64,000 nucleotides of DNA from Symbiodinium natans (taxonomy: Eukaryota; Sar; Dinophyceae; Suessiales; Symbiodiniaceae), in the NCBI GenBank assembly GCA_905221605.1, contig CAJNDS010002687.1, forward strand, positions 250,001 to 314,000, in the 5' to 3' direction. The position numbers and the translations under genes were made by a program. Of this stretch, positions 11,171-22,803 are shown piece by piece; the first letter of the stretch is position 1, and each line of letters begins with the position of its first letter. The notes under the pieces are model-generated. The model was not told the DNA's origin. It did not search any database and saw only the letters and a list, made by a program, of their open reading frames with translations.

Positions 11171-12245
11171 TCACACCTGTACCAGAAGCAGCCTCAGACA
11201 CAGTGCTGAGCCTAACAAAGCCTGACATCGAGAGAACTGGCCATATACAGCCATGAATCTGTACAGTTTCCCTAGTGCGCCTAGCTCGACGGAGCCAGCG
11301 TCAAAAATCGCTCGAACTTGCTGGTCGAGGGCCGGCCTGACATCTTCATTGAACGGCATTCTGCTGACTGTTCGGAGCGCAGTCATCTGCAGTGAAACTA
11401 CCAAACTAGGTCCAACACCCCTTGTAGACACGTAGGTGGGTCAGGCAGCGTCGGGCAGCTCTGTCCTGGCATCAGCTTGCATCAGCTTCAGTCGCTCAGG
11501 ATACATCCGCGGAGACTGCGTCACCTCCCTCGTGCTAAAGGCAAGCCCCAGCTTCTCCGAGCCATTTTCCAGCCAGATCCATGCGTATGGGTTGGGTTCG
11601 GCCGGTCCACACTAACAGTCAAATAACGCCGTGGCCTTATAACACACAGGCCAAAAATAGCACCAGGAATCCCAGTCAATTTTAGCATTTACCGGGTGCT
11701 TATTTTTGTGGGTCTGCTGGTGGTGACTGTTAGTCACATAGCAGCAGAAATAGCACCAGAAATATAATAGCACAAACAATAGCACAAAAAATAGCACCAG
11801 GAATAGCACAAAAAATAGCACCAGAAATAGCACAAACAATAGCACCAGAAATAGCACCAGGAATCCCTGTCAATTTTATCAGCTTAGCATTTACCGGGTG
11901 CTGTTTTTTTGTGGGTCTGCTGATGGTGATTGTTAGTCACATAGCACCAGCAACAGCACCAGAAATAGCACCAGAAATAGCACAAACAATAGCACAAAAA
12001 ATAGCACCAGAAATAGCACAAACAATAGCACAAAAAATAGCACCAGAAATAGCACCAGGAATAGCACAAAAAAATGCACCAGAAATAGCACCAGAAATAG
12101 CACCAGGAATAGCACCAGGAATAGCAGGAATCTCAGTCAGTTTTTTGGCATTTACCGGGTGCTTTTATTTGTGGGTCTGCTGGTGGTGACTGTTAGTGTG
12201 GACCGGCCGAACCCAACGTATGGGTACCCAAATGCGTATGGGTCC
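11171..12245 (-). CDS. Unidentified antisense gene, two 3' exons, one carrying an inserted element
   Basis: On the minus strand, exon 11386-11171 reads 71 residues (MTALRTVSRMPFNEDVRP, later GALGKLYRFMAVYGQFSR) to TGA at 11173-11171. Upstream, exon 12245-11450 reads DPYAFGYPY, then after a 625-bp inserted element PYAWIWLENGSEKLGLAFST and PRMYPERLKLMQADARTEL. A GC donor after the codon at 11452-11450 joins the two exons in phase. Composition and helix spacing look like real protein, but I do not recognise the family. The stop lies only 14 bp beyond the methyltransferase stop, so the two genes converge tail to tail. Exons upstream of 12245 on this strand were not found; they may overlap the KS-like gene, or the gene may be a fragment. 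Confidence 0.5.
11592..12216. mobile_element. 625-bp MITE/introner-like element with 30-bp TIRs and 8-bp target duplication
   Basis: The ends are perfect 30-bp inverted repeats beginning TTGGGTTCGGCCGG. The flanks carry the same 8 bp, CGTATGGG, at 11584-11591 and 12217-12224, a target-site duplication of the length known for hAT-type elements. Inside are three spaced copies of a block starting TTTACCGGGTGCT (near 11690, 11890 and 12150). They alternate with two arrays of a 12-bp unit, ATAGCAC plus five variable bases. No transposase is present, so it is non-autonomous. It interrupts a minus-strand exon. Read on that strand, a GT donor forms at the target/TIR junction and an AG acceptor lies in the far TIR (CTGTTAG); splicing there leaves the frame open. 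Confidence 0.85.
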
Positions 12246-12492
12246 CTGCAAGCTTAGTGGGCTGGTTGTGCCCACAAGTCACCGAGAGCCGGCAGAATGC
12301 CTTCCAATTACAGTAGTGGCTACTCGGGCCTGGACTGTGCAGGCCGGCAACGTCGAGGGAGAGGTGCCTCGTAATGCGACTTTGTGATGGGTTTTCCATG
12401 TCGCCACGGAATCTTGATGTCGGACAGCAATTATCACTTCTAGATATCGTGCTTGGGAGATTCCCTTGTCTGATCAAGTTCGGCGAAGTTAG

Positions 12493-13230
12493 GAGGTGAA
12501 CGAGCTCGGATACCTGGCCGGAAGTGCCACGAATCAAAGCGGAAGGCTGGGGATGGGAGGGGGTGAGACAGTTTTCCCTCGACAACTCGATCTCTCCTGC
12601 AGATAGCAGAAGTCTCATAGCAGAGTCGCGTGCAGCTTTTCAAAGCCCTTGTCCGAAGCCAGTGCTTGTAGGAGAAGTCACCTGGCTGCCCCGGATTGTC
12701 TGGCACTGCAAGAAGTGGTGCATGAGGCTCTTCCGCCGCGTCAACTTCCTACTGCTGTGTGTTTTTTCATGCAGATGTTTCTTCTTCCCTCTTCTTCTTT
12801 GGTGACGGCGATGGAAGTCCTGAGAAGTTTGAGAATGCTAGGCCCTCCGGCAAACACAGATAACTCCGCTGGATGTCGATGCAGTGGAGAGCTGCGCGGA
12901 TGGAAAGATTCTGGACGACTCGCTCGAGGCCAACTTTATTGATCTTCATGCCAATCGGCTCGGTTGAGAGCAGCCACGCTCAACAATTTTTCGGGTGTGC
13001 CATGACCTTCGCCTTGGGTTTGCCGACTTGAGTGCTGATGGCGTTGTGGAGGCAACCGCCTTTGCTCGGGCATTCCGACCACAGGCTTTCGGGCCCCGAA
13101 ATGTGTTACAGTGACGAAAAGTGGCCACACAGCATTACACCAAGAGCTGCATGATAATGCTCTCGTTGTTCTGCACTTTCCGACAGCTGATGCACACGTG
13201 CATACAGGGTACACTCAACGTCGATGATGC
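12493..13230 (+). CDS. Beta-ketoacyl-synthase-like gene, C-terminal half, catalytic His lost
   Basis: Exon 12493-12545 reads ELGYLAGSATNQSGR, the KS block xxIxGSAxNQDGRS. It joins by a GC donor to exon 12675 onward, SHLAAPDCLALQEVVHEAL, the LTAPNGxAQxxVIxxAL block. Exon 12860-12928 reads ITPLDVDAVESCADGK and ILDDSLE; family members have VEAHGTGTxLGDPIE here, so catalytic His is replaced by Cys and the Gly-Thr loop is gone. A further GC-AG intron (12929-13051) leads to ATAFARAFRPQ (13052-13084), completing the IEAxAxxxxF helix. From about 13106 the peptide VTKSGHTALHQELHDNAL may stand for the KSNIGH...AAG block, but its phase does not join cleanly. Order, strand and phase make this the second half of the gene at 8446-9960. 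The short segment between FDASASG and this half (normally GYxRGEGxG) was not found. Confidence 0.65.
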
Positions 13231-14958
13231 GGCTCCGCTGGACATCATCTCGGCCAAGTCTAGCGCAGACGGCCCAGCATGTGCAGGGTACCGGGAGCAT
13301 CCGGGAGCCCCAAGAATCTCTGTATGCCCTCCCTGATCTTCCCGAGCCCACGTCATCAAAAGGCCGGTAACCAGCTGGAAGCCATGGGCATGTCCCAGAT
13401 CATCAAGGCCGGGCCGAATCGAAGCCTCAACAAGTGCCCCCCCCCCCACCCCAAGATGTCTCGTTTTTTCTCTTGCTTTTTTGTGCCAGTATGAACCCCC
13501 GAGTTCTCTCTGAGAGGTGATCCTGGGATCCCGCTTCGGCCCTGGGATCGTCGGATAGCCTTCAGAGAATGTGCGGTAGCGCGGAAGTGCTTGGGCAACC
13601 CTCTCTTCGGCTCAGGTGCAGCAGCCCTCCACCCGACCCCTCATCTCAGGTGAGACTCTGAGACTGTGGCTGTAGAAACCATAGAGACTGCAGAGTCACA
13701 ATTGCTACTTCTCTTGCTTGAAAAGGATCATGAATCCCCACATCGACTTGGAGATGTGCGAGCGGTTCTGGCCTGAAGACAACACGTCTATCAAAGTAAC
13801 CCCTTTGTAACGGATGTTGCGGAGATGTCAACACAATGCAATCGCTTGTGAGGAATGCCATAATCTCGAGCGAGTCCTTGGATTTCCGTTTGCCGTCGAC
13901 TTTCACAGGCTGCCTCACTTGCTGAAATTGCACATTCTGATTCTCTGTTCTGGATCTGTATGCTCCAGCTCAAATTGTTGCGGCACTGCTTGAGCAGAGA
14001 AAAAGGCCCATAGGTGTTGAAAAGGTTGGCTCGGGGGCTCGGGTCACTGTGGAAGCAGAGAGCACGCAGAGCACGCAGAGCACGAGAGCTGACGAGGAAT
14101 CCTGAACCGCAGCATGGCTGGCACGAACTGCCACGCCATTGTGTTTGCCAAGGCCGGGGCATTTTATTGGTGAAGGGTTCACTTTGTGTGTCCTTATAGC
14201 CTAGTCGTAGCCCAGCCCCAGAGTGCACTTCACTGCTTCTCAGGTGCCTTCAGAGGTCTACCGACCTCGGAAGGCTATCCTCGCACCATACAAGGCACTG
14301 CCACGCCACCCACTGTAGCATGTCGAAATTGTAGAAGTTTCTGGTCGGACATGGCCCGAGATTCTCCAAGCCTCTCATCAGGAGGCTGTTCAACCCATCC
14401 TCTTCTGGCCGAAGGGAGGCGCGTCTTTGGATAGCTTGGCGAAAAGAGGGGATGGTGCCAAAGTTTGTTGCAAGGCGGCGGCCTCCCCGATGAAATGCAG
14501 CCACGGATGGGGTACAACATCATGGGTACCTTCAACAGGCAGTCTCTCTTCAAGTCTTTTGGGACAGCCCCCACCCAGAGAGAGAGAGAGAGAGAGCCTC
14601 ATGGAAAAAGAACAGGTTCACGCACCCAAAACGTAAGAGCACAGCACGCAGTTGCCACGAAATGCGCACCAGCACGGCTCCAAAATGATCGACATCCGGC
14701 CAAGAATCCTAACCCGTCGGCTTCGGGGGTGGACAACATTGCAGCTCGGAGAAAGGGGTAGTTCAGAGCTCGTCAGAATCAGAGGCTGCCGAAGATCCAT
14801 CCTTCTTGATCAACCGGGTTCAAAAGAGATCCAAATGGTTTCCCTTAAGAACGCCTCGTTGCGAGCCTTCCATGTCGCAAACAAGTGGTTTGCCAGTCCT
14901 GGCCTGGAGGACCAGAGCTTCCAGGCTTTAAGGCATGAAGCCCCTGCAATGACCCGAG

Positions 14959-16128
14959 GAGGCTCTGAAGCCACAGCAAGCAGCCAAGCAGCCAGCATTT
15001 GGATTTCGCGAAGCTGCCCTAGTGAGTCTTACAGACCGCCTGCTGACGGACTTTCCGCCACCAGAAGCCTGGAAATCCCAAGGTCCAAAAGCCTCGCGCC
15101 CTCACGAATCCCATCCCAGACGGTAACAGGAACACACCGTTGGTCGGCTAGGGGCGGCGCATGATCGACCGGTCTCATCGACTTACACCAGGTTGATCCA
15201 GGTTGCGTAGCAAAGCTGTCTGCGGTTCCCTTTAGCTTCCCGAGCCTTGTGGGAGGTGGCGGCCGCAGCCCATGGAGGTGGAAGCACCAGGTGTGTATGG
15301 GGCCACCATCATCCTCAGTGAGAACAGGAGGGGTGGGCAAATGCTGAGATGTGATGAGCACATGGGATGATATGCAAGACCTACGAGTCAGGTGGGAGCG
15401 CTTCCAAATTGCCCTGGATGGTGACAGCACGCGAGTGCTCCACCCGATGCTGCCTGAGGCGGGCCTTCGGATCTCTGGCAGACTGCTTGCTCTAGACGGC
15501 ATGTGCCCCCTGTCAGGGTGACAAGTGCTGCCCAGTCGCTGGCCCCGAGGTGGGAGATCTGCATCAGACGGGTCTCAGCACAGGCTGTGAAGCGGCGGCA
15601 CTCCTAACAGCAGGCTGCGCTTCAGATCCTCAGCTGGCACATCGATGGCCGCCCAAAGGACGCAGTGCAGGACGGGCCATGCGCTGTAAAACCGTTCCCG
15701 AGCCGTTCCCGGCTGCTCCCCTGCGGACCAAGCCTGAGACTTCAGGCTGAGGACATGCCAGACACGAGCCAGCAGAAGCAGCTCACCAGTGGCGCTTGGA
15801 CGGCCTGTGGCTCATGTGGAGAGAAGAGGAGAGAGAGCAGGGGGAGCTGAAGGGAGAATCGACAGCACCCTGTTGCAGCTGGGAGGTTATTGTGCCTGAT
15901 GAGATGCCCACCTTCGAAGACACGGTTGCCATGGCAGGGGATAGGCCTGCAGCCAGCAAACTTGCCCCTCCATGGAAAGCATGGGAAAGCGTTGGTCCAT
16001 GTTGGTCCTGGGATGCCAGGTTCCGCGTCCGCCTGCATGTGCAAGGACGCTGGAGGATGGTAGACTGGGAGAAGTTGCCGAAGGACGGGCTGCGGCCTGC
16101 TTGTGAACTGACTTTCAAGACACATTGA
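14959..16128 (+). CDS. Coding-looking exons of unknown function
   Basis: Several stretches on the + strand look like protein, though no family is recognised. At 14959-15123 a frame reads EALKPQQAAKQPAFGFREAA and LTDRLLTDFPPPEAW, ending in a stop. At 15367-15522 it reads DMQDLRVRWERFQIALDGDS and LHPMLPEAGLRISGRLLALD. At 15790-16128 it reads DGLWLMWREEEREQ, then VIVPDEMPTFEDTVAM, WSWDARFRVRLHVQGRWRMV and a stop at 16126-16128. Frames differ, so introns would be needed. They follow the KS-like gene on the same strand and could be its extension or a separate gene. Minus-strand frames of 150-200 codons overlap and are equally open, so strand is not fully secure. 13235-14955 and 16130-17650 hold nothing I can assign. 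Confidence 0.35.
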
Positions 16129-17462
16129 CCTTGAGCCAGGCCGAGGATGAAGACACACCTGCTGACCGAGCTTTCCGTGCAAGCTTGGAAGGACTCATCG
16201 GCACATATCAGGCTGGGCTTGAATGCTGAACGCCTAGTCGGGGAACGCGAGACCTCAAGCAGACATCGGACCATTGAGCCGCGGATGCGGGCCTCGCAGG
16301 TGGCCGGCAGCTGGAACATGTTTGATTGCCAGGCCGCCCTGCACGGCTGCGCGAGTCTTCGTCGGGTTGTCGCACTCAACCCTCTGGCCCACATACCAGA
16401 TCACTGACACATCCCGCATCCACCCATATCCACCCGCAGTCTTGAGTTATCAGTGAGTTTTCTTTCCTCTCGGGCGGATGCGGCGCCTTCGCAGCTGGCT
16501 TCCGCGCCTGGGGCGGCGATGCTGCCATGGCTTTGAGGCTGTGAACGCTCCCCACAGCACGGGGGGAGAAGAACTCCTATCATAAAAGAAGGTCAAGAAA
16601 ACCTACAGCAGCAACAAAGACTAGAGTGTGACTACATGCGAGAGGTGCTACGCCTGGAGCCAGCCGGACAAGGCAACGAGCGCTTAGGAGGCCAGCTGCG
16701 GGTGCTCATTGACTCATGCTCTTCATGCCCTTTTGCATGCTCTTCATGCACTTGCGTTGTCTTCTGTTTGTGCTTGCCATCTGTTCCTTCTCCCTCTCGT
16801 TGCCAACAAGATCCGAACTCTTTCAACTTTTGATTCGCTGGGGTGCTCTCATCTCCCCATGGTGGAGGAATGGCGCTGGGCCTTGGCCTCACTTGCGCGC
16901 TGTTGCCAAGTGCCCCCCGCGCGACCAGGTCTAGGGGTCCCTCGTGAGGGCTTGTAGGGAGACTTGTTTGTATGCACGGGTATGATATGACATGTTATGA
17001 TGTGACTCGATGTGGATTTGTATTGAAGAGGCTGCGCCCGGAAGCCCCGAAAAACTGAAATCTGAGCCTAAGAGCCCCTGCGAGCATCACGCGCATCATG
17101 AGATTTTTGTGGCGAGCGGATTCCATGCTGGGTCCATCTTGCCGGGGGGGGGGGGGGGCAGGTCCATAGTCGAGGGAGGTCCCATAGTGGGTTGCATAGG
17201 GGGTCTCACAAGCCTTCAGAAAGTCGTTTAGACTGGGTAAGGGCCTTTTGTTGTTCAGAGCGGAGATGAAATCCCGTTTGTTCCCACATATAGCCATGTC
17301 CAGATATGGTTGCAGCGTTCATTCCCTGCTTGGAATGTATGGGGGTCTGGTATTCCTGGACAAGGTCGTTGTAGCTGCATGCCCGGCGGACGTCTCGAAG
17401 GTACTAACATTTGTTCACACAGCCGCCGGAGTTCTCGTTTCTTTGGGCGTTAGCATACGTAA

Positions 17463-17612
17463 CAGACATACATATACATGTACATATACATGTACATGTA
17501 CATATGCATATACATATACATATACATATATATATATATTATGATTATTATTGTTAATATTGATATTATCATTATTACTGTTATGATGATGATGATGATG
17601 ATGATGATTATT
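17463..17612. repeat. TACATA and ATG microsatellites
   Basis: A run of alternating TACATA/CATATA units (17463-17545) passes through a short AT-rich stretch into about nine ATG units (17583-17612). These are simple sequence repeats. All apparent ORFs through them (Thr/Tyr/Ile-rich or His/Asn-rich) are by-products. Confidence 0.9.
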
Positions 17613-17654
17613 ATGTTTCTGAAGCACCCGGTCAGAGTGACGGATCAAAGCCCG

Positions 17655-18690
17655 GCTTGAACCACGTACATCATGCCTGCTTGCGCAAGGTACTCAGAGA
17701 TCTGATGGGGTGCATTCGGGTCAGCCAGCATCCGCCTGAAGTGCCGGTGTTCTTGACTGCTTTGAGAGCTTACGCCCTGCGAGTTTGAAATGTTAGTCCA
17801 TGAGGCTTTCCCAAGCAAGTTCCCGGTAAAGTTCTGCACCGCATCTTCGACAACTCGTTGTGAGGAATGTGCAAGCACAAGGCCATCATGGCTGATGTAC
17901 TTGCTTAGTGGCCGTCTGTGATGTCGAACCAAGTGCTTTGCCAATGCTGGGCAGGCACCTTCCTTCCCTAGCACGGGTCCTTCCCTGTGGCCTGGCTGTG
18001 CTGGACCAGATTGCCTGGTGGGACGCTGCGGGTGAGGTGCCCTACACGTCGAAGTTGCTCGGTGCGAATCTTTGTGGAGAGTAGTCATGCGGGCGGACGT
18101 CGTGGTTGAGTTTTTGTAAGGCTCCGTGCCTTGCTCGAATCGGGCGGCGCGAGTTTCTATGACGATGACAAGCACAACTTCCTGAAATCACCGATGGTTT
18201 CGTTGGTGGCTGTAGGACTTTTCAGAGCCGGGGAAGCCGGGTTGGCTGCTTACAATGATTGTAACCCGGAGGAGGCATTCCAGTGCGGCCCACACCAACT
18301 GACGCATTAGAGCTGCTGTATGGAGATGTGGCCGTGCCCGTGCCTCTCGAAAGCATTCGAATCTCAGCGCTGTTTTACAGGGGTCACGGAATTGACGGTT
18401 CTGCGTTGGTAAACTGGAAGGGTTAGCAGCATCCTTGACAGTGACGTGATTTGACGGCATGAAGTGGGAGGAATTCTTGGTAGTACTCGTCGGCTAACAA
18501 GAATTGTACCTGTTAGTCTTCCACAGTTCTTGCGGTCCTTATGCGCAATGCTGATCCATCAAGCGGCTATTGTTTCCCTATTCTGAGGCAAGGCTTTGCG
18601 AAACCAGATGGGCATGACAGCCATGTTCTCCTACCTCAACCGCAGGGCTGTGCCGGCTGAGGAGATGTGGGATGTTGTCTCTGCGCTCAA
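17655..18690 (+). CDS. Unidentified multi-exon gene fragments
   Basis: Four segments on the + strand read as plausible protein. 17680-17780 reads LRDLMGCIRVSQHPPEVP and FLTALRAYALRV. 18122-18312 reads LLESGGASFYDDDKHNFLKS, MVSLVAVGLFRAGEAGLAAY and a stop after QLTH. 18310-18428 reads ELLYGDVAVPVPLESIRISA and LFYRGHGIDGSALVNWKG. 18604-18690 reads QMGMTAMFSYLNRRAVPAEE and MWDVVSALNF before a GT donor. Residue use is balanced and helix-like, but I recognise no domain; the second segment faintly recalls an ankyrin-type repeat. They are grouped only by strand and spacing. 18920-20790 holds a telomere-like doublet near 19050 and GC-rich low-complexity frames around 19380-19720, nothing assignable. 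Confidence 0.35.
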
Positions 18691-20802
18691 CTTCAGGGGT
18701 TTTGTTTTTCTTTTAACCCAGCAGTGCAATGCGGTAGCTGATACGAAACTAAAACGTGCTGAATTGCAAGTCTATGAATTATTGCGAACTCCTAAACCCT
18801 TACTCCGTGCACTCGGTGCCAAGGTTTCTGGTCTCGGACATTTCTCGGTCGGCCGCGCAGCTGCAACAAAGTTTCGGGCATGGGAATCGCAACGATGGTT
18901 TCTTTGGAGCAAGTGATGAAAGTTTCGTGCTCGAGGTTCCCAGATTTGGTTCATGCTTTCGAGACGAGGTCATACCGCCCACCTGTCCTTTGTCCTCGTC
19001 GGACACAGCTGTGGAGTGGAGAATGTGGCTCGACAGACCGACCGTCTGGGTTTAGGGTTTAGGGGTCTTTTGAGTGTGTTGTATGGTTTGACATCCTAGG
19101 AAATCAACAGCCAGCGGGATGTTGTGCATCTGGGCCGCTTGACAGTGGCCAGGACTAGATCGCAGAGACCCGGCACTGTGGAATGTGAGGGTTTCATTGG
19201 CACATGCTCGCATACCAGTCGAATGCGTTCGGCTAGTCGCTGTGTGTTGCATGATAGTAGATGGCATGCTTAGGGCCACCCTTGCCAATGCTTTTGGGCC
19301 TACTTGTAGATGCCAGGCCGTTTTCCACGCAATCGGGCCAAGCTGTCCCAGCAGCATGCTGTGTTGGCCAAACCCTAACGCCTAAAGCTCCGGGTGCCGA
19401 GGAAGGATCCTCCGCTGGTGGTGCAGCTTCCGCAGCTGTTGCCAGTGCGTGGCTCCAAGTTTGGGAAGACCGCGAAAATCACACAGGGGAGGCGCCCGTT
19501 CTTCCTCGAGCGGCACCCTGTTGAAGGTACAAAGATATCCGAGAGAAGGTGGAGGCGGGTCTGGGCTTGGATTGGGGGGCCCTTCAAGAAGTGCAATCGG
19601 TGCCACGAGCGATGAAGTGACCAGGCTTCCATCCTCTCTCAAGTGGATGGGCGGCCAAAGGGTACATCGATTTCTATCCAAGATTGGCAGGAAGCTTTGC
19701 GACCTGGCTTGAGGAGGGACATTCTCGGCATGAGGGCTAAAACATGTTCCCACAAGTGTGCCACCGCAGCCACATACTTTGTAGGTTAAGCTTTGCAGCC
19801 TTCTGTAGTGTCAAAATTCTCGCTCAGCTCTGTTCTCTGATGCTCCGAGGTACTTGGGCTGGCCATCGGCGAAGGCAAAGACGATGATTGCAGAATGTGG
19901 CAGAGATCCACAGCAGAGTGTGATGTGCTAGGACTGCTAGGATATGCCTAGGGCCACTGCGCAAATCATGCTAGCAGCATGAGGTTCCAGGAAGGCCACC
20001 TGCAACAGGCGCACGTCGCCGTTCTGACGGGCAGTCTTCGCAACCTTCAGAAGCTTGTGGGCAGCATCGATGACGAGGGGATGCCCGGTGCAGAAGATGG
20101 GGCTGGAAAAAACGCAAGGGTAGTCTGTTGAGAGTGGATGAGAACAGCGTTAATCATGTTAATCCTTACTCAGCCTTACTCTTGTGTTTCAGGCCTCCAG
20201 GGGCCGGCCCTTCTGCTCCAAGCTCGAGCCAGAACTCTGTTCAACGTACGTAAAAAGGGCTACCCCGCCATGCACTCGACACGCAAGGGCGCATGAGGCA
20301 GATCGCGCGTGCGCCGGTGCAGAGTGTTCGAACTGTGAGGACAGGGGCGCGCGCGCGCGCGAGCGATCGCACGCTCCAGACAAGTACATCTTCAGCATCA
20401 TCAGCTGTCTTCTGGGCTTCGGGGGCTTGGCCACATCATCAGCATATTGCAGCCGGGCCAAGACATGTATTCGTAAACCCAGACATGCTAACCTAAATGC
20501 CGAGCTTCCTGTCCCTTGGGCAGCGTAAGCCCGAAAAAGCAAATACCTTGCCTGTCTCTGACCTGATGGGGCTGCCAAGGCAAGGAAGTGGCGGGGGCTT
20601 GGGTAAAGAGAACGAGAAGGGGGGAGAGGCGTCAAAACGCGTGCGACAGGGTAGAGGCAGCCTTTGAGCAGGGATAGCTTCACTGTATTTGGATGTTGTT
20701 TTGAAAGCTGAAAACAAGCCCCGTTCTCGGGGGGGTTGGCCAATATTGCAAAAAAGTCCAGTTCCTATCATCACATTGTATTGTAAACACAGTGCAGACA
20801 GA

Positions 20803-20896
20803 ATGGCCGAGGAAGGAGGCAGAGTACCGCGCCCTGCTGTGGCAAATTGCTGTGGCGTGCAGAGCTCGGCTGGAGTGCTACGCAGGCTTCGTAGGT
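20803..20896 (+). CDS. Possible single exon, unknown
   Basis: One frame reads WPRKEAEYRALLWQIAVACR and ARLECYAGF, an amphipathic helical peptide that stands out from surrounding sequence. AG dinucleotides at 20799 and 20803 could be acceptors. There is no family match and no clear partner exon nearby. Confidence 0.2.
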
Positions 20897-21304
20897 TTGG
20901 TTCGGGTTTCAGAGTCAGATCCTTAAAACTTCAGGTGCCACCTCCTACTGCCAGACATGTTTCCAGATCCCATGGTGTGCCTCGGTGGCGCATGGAGAAG
21001 AGATATCCCCCGCAATTCCAGCTGGTTTGCCGGTCGGCCTCAGGAAATTCAAATGGCGGCCGCCTGAGCACATGATGCCGGCCCATCTGCAGGAGCATCT
21101 GAGAAGCGCATAGCAGCATGTTCCCCGGACCATGGGCACTGGTCAGTGCATGCTGCAAAAAGGTGCGGGAAACTGCCGTCACATCGAGTGCACGAGTAGA
21201 TGCACATTGCATCTAAGCCTGATGTGTTCAAGATTTTCCCTGGCTTGTTGGGAAAGGCGATGAAGCCAGACCCCGCTCAGAGGCACCTGCACCGAGTGGA
21301 GGCC

Positions 21305-21368
21305 GGGTGGGAGCGCACTGGGAGCGTACTGGGAGTGTACTGGGAGTGTATTTGGAGTACACTGTGTG
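21305..21368 (+). repeat. Short tandem repeat, unit GGGAGTGTACT
   Basis: Five degenerate copies of an 11-bp unit (variants with CGCACT, CGTACT, GTATTT) lie in sequence with no gene assignment. 20900-22200 otherwise shows nothing recognisable. Confidence 0.75.
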
Positions 21369-22571
21369 TACTGAGTAGGGGGCACGCGCGGCTTTTCTGG
21401 CACCATGAGTTTTGGAGTTTAGGATACTCTCCGGAGGTCACGATCCCTGTAAATGGCGATCATCAGTTCCACATCCTCCGGAACGAAGACCGGAGCCAGG
21501 CGCGGCCTCTCTGGAGGGGGCTTTAGGGAGTTTTGCTGTGCATGAACAAAGCAGCTAAGTACAGCCTACGAGTGTTTGTGTGCCTTAAGTCCTTGAATGT
21601 CATTGAGTCATGAAGGTCATAGGGCCAGAGTCCCTCATCTCTCGAGTTGGTGGTCGAGCCCTGCTGCGCCTGTGTCTCGGAGACCGGAGCCTTGAACGGG
21701 CAGAGATGTGTAAAAAGTCGCCAAAAGCGGCATCAGCAGCACAGAGTAGTTTTGTCCGAATATGGCCAAAGGTGCATGGGACCAGCGCAGCAAACTCCAC
21801 TCCTGGCATCTCCGGCGAGTGAGGGTAGATGCAGCACCTGGTTTCTCATTCGGTGCCAGTGACAAGCCCCGCTGAGTCCCAACTCTTCTGAAGCCAATGC
21901 GTCGTACACGCTAATTATGAGTGAAGGCGATTCTTCCATGTCTGCCTGAGGTGTGCAACCCCCAAAGTCTCAACTTGCAAACATCCCCAAGCGGGGTTCG
22001 GAATTATGAGGCCTGCAAAACTGTGACTTCCAAACGTGGCTAAGAGGTCAAGATTGGCGCGGGGTGTCGGGAACATGGGGCATGATTGACAGTGTACCGG
22101 ACCCCCTTCTTTGCCAGGGCATTCCGTGCTTCTGCTGGTGATGTTTTCAGGATAGAGCCTGGGGCAAAGGATGTCAAAGAGTCCTTGTCCTCTGTGGTTC
22201 ATGGGGAGTCTGCGACGTGATGCTGTGTGCCGCGAAGGTTTGAACGGCAGGCCGAAGCTGGAGAGGACAAGATGAAGGCGTGCACGTCGCCCGAGCTCGC
22301 ACTCAAGAGAGCAGTTCTTCCGCAGCCCCCCCCGATTTGCAAGGTGAACTGGGAGTGCACCAGCACTAATGCCACCGTGCCAGAGGACTTTCGGGTCCCA
22401 ATGGCTTGCAAGCCACACCAATCACAAGATGTCACGAGATTGTCGGTATGTGCAAGGTCTACGGGTCAATGGTTGGCTTTGCTGATCAGGATTTGGCACT
22501 GCTCCACGTGCGGCGGAAGTACATGGTCTGGACCTCGGTTGACCTCAAGCACGTGCTCGTACCATGTTTAG

Positions 22572-22803
22572 AAATCGTGTTCTATGACACGACAACACTG
22601 TTCCATGACAAGACAATACTGTTCCATGACGCCGCTGCTTTGTTCCATGACACAGTTTTTTGGGTACCATGTGTAGTTCAGTGTACTGTCGTTATAGTTT
22701 AGTGATTTAGTGTAGTGACAGTTTCGTGTCCTCAAGTTCTACTTCAGCGTCCTCTAGTTCTGCTTCAGTGTCCTCTAGTTCTACTTCAGTGTCCTCTAGT
22801 TCC
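22572..22803 (+). repeat. Two short tandem arrays
   Basis: At 22580-22660 the unit CTGTTCCATGACA recurs with 18-25 bp spacing. At 22725-22803 a 21-bp unit containing GTCCTCTAGTTCTACTTCA repeats about four times and would encode a Ser/Thr-rich heptapeptide. Both lie upstream of the ubiquitin protease exons; the second could be a Ser-rich leader, but no flanking exon supports this. Confidence 0.75.

Noticed and set aside
11911-12189. IAPEIAQK-type repeat protein
   Set aside because: The 12-bp period of the element's internal array keeps the frame open; there is no non-repeat coding sequence.
17415-17660. His/Asn-rich or Ile/Tyr-rich peptides
   Set aside because: Products of the TACATA and ATG microsatellites.
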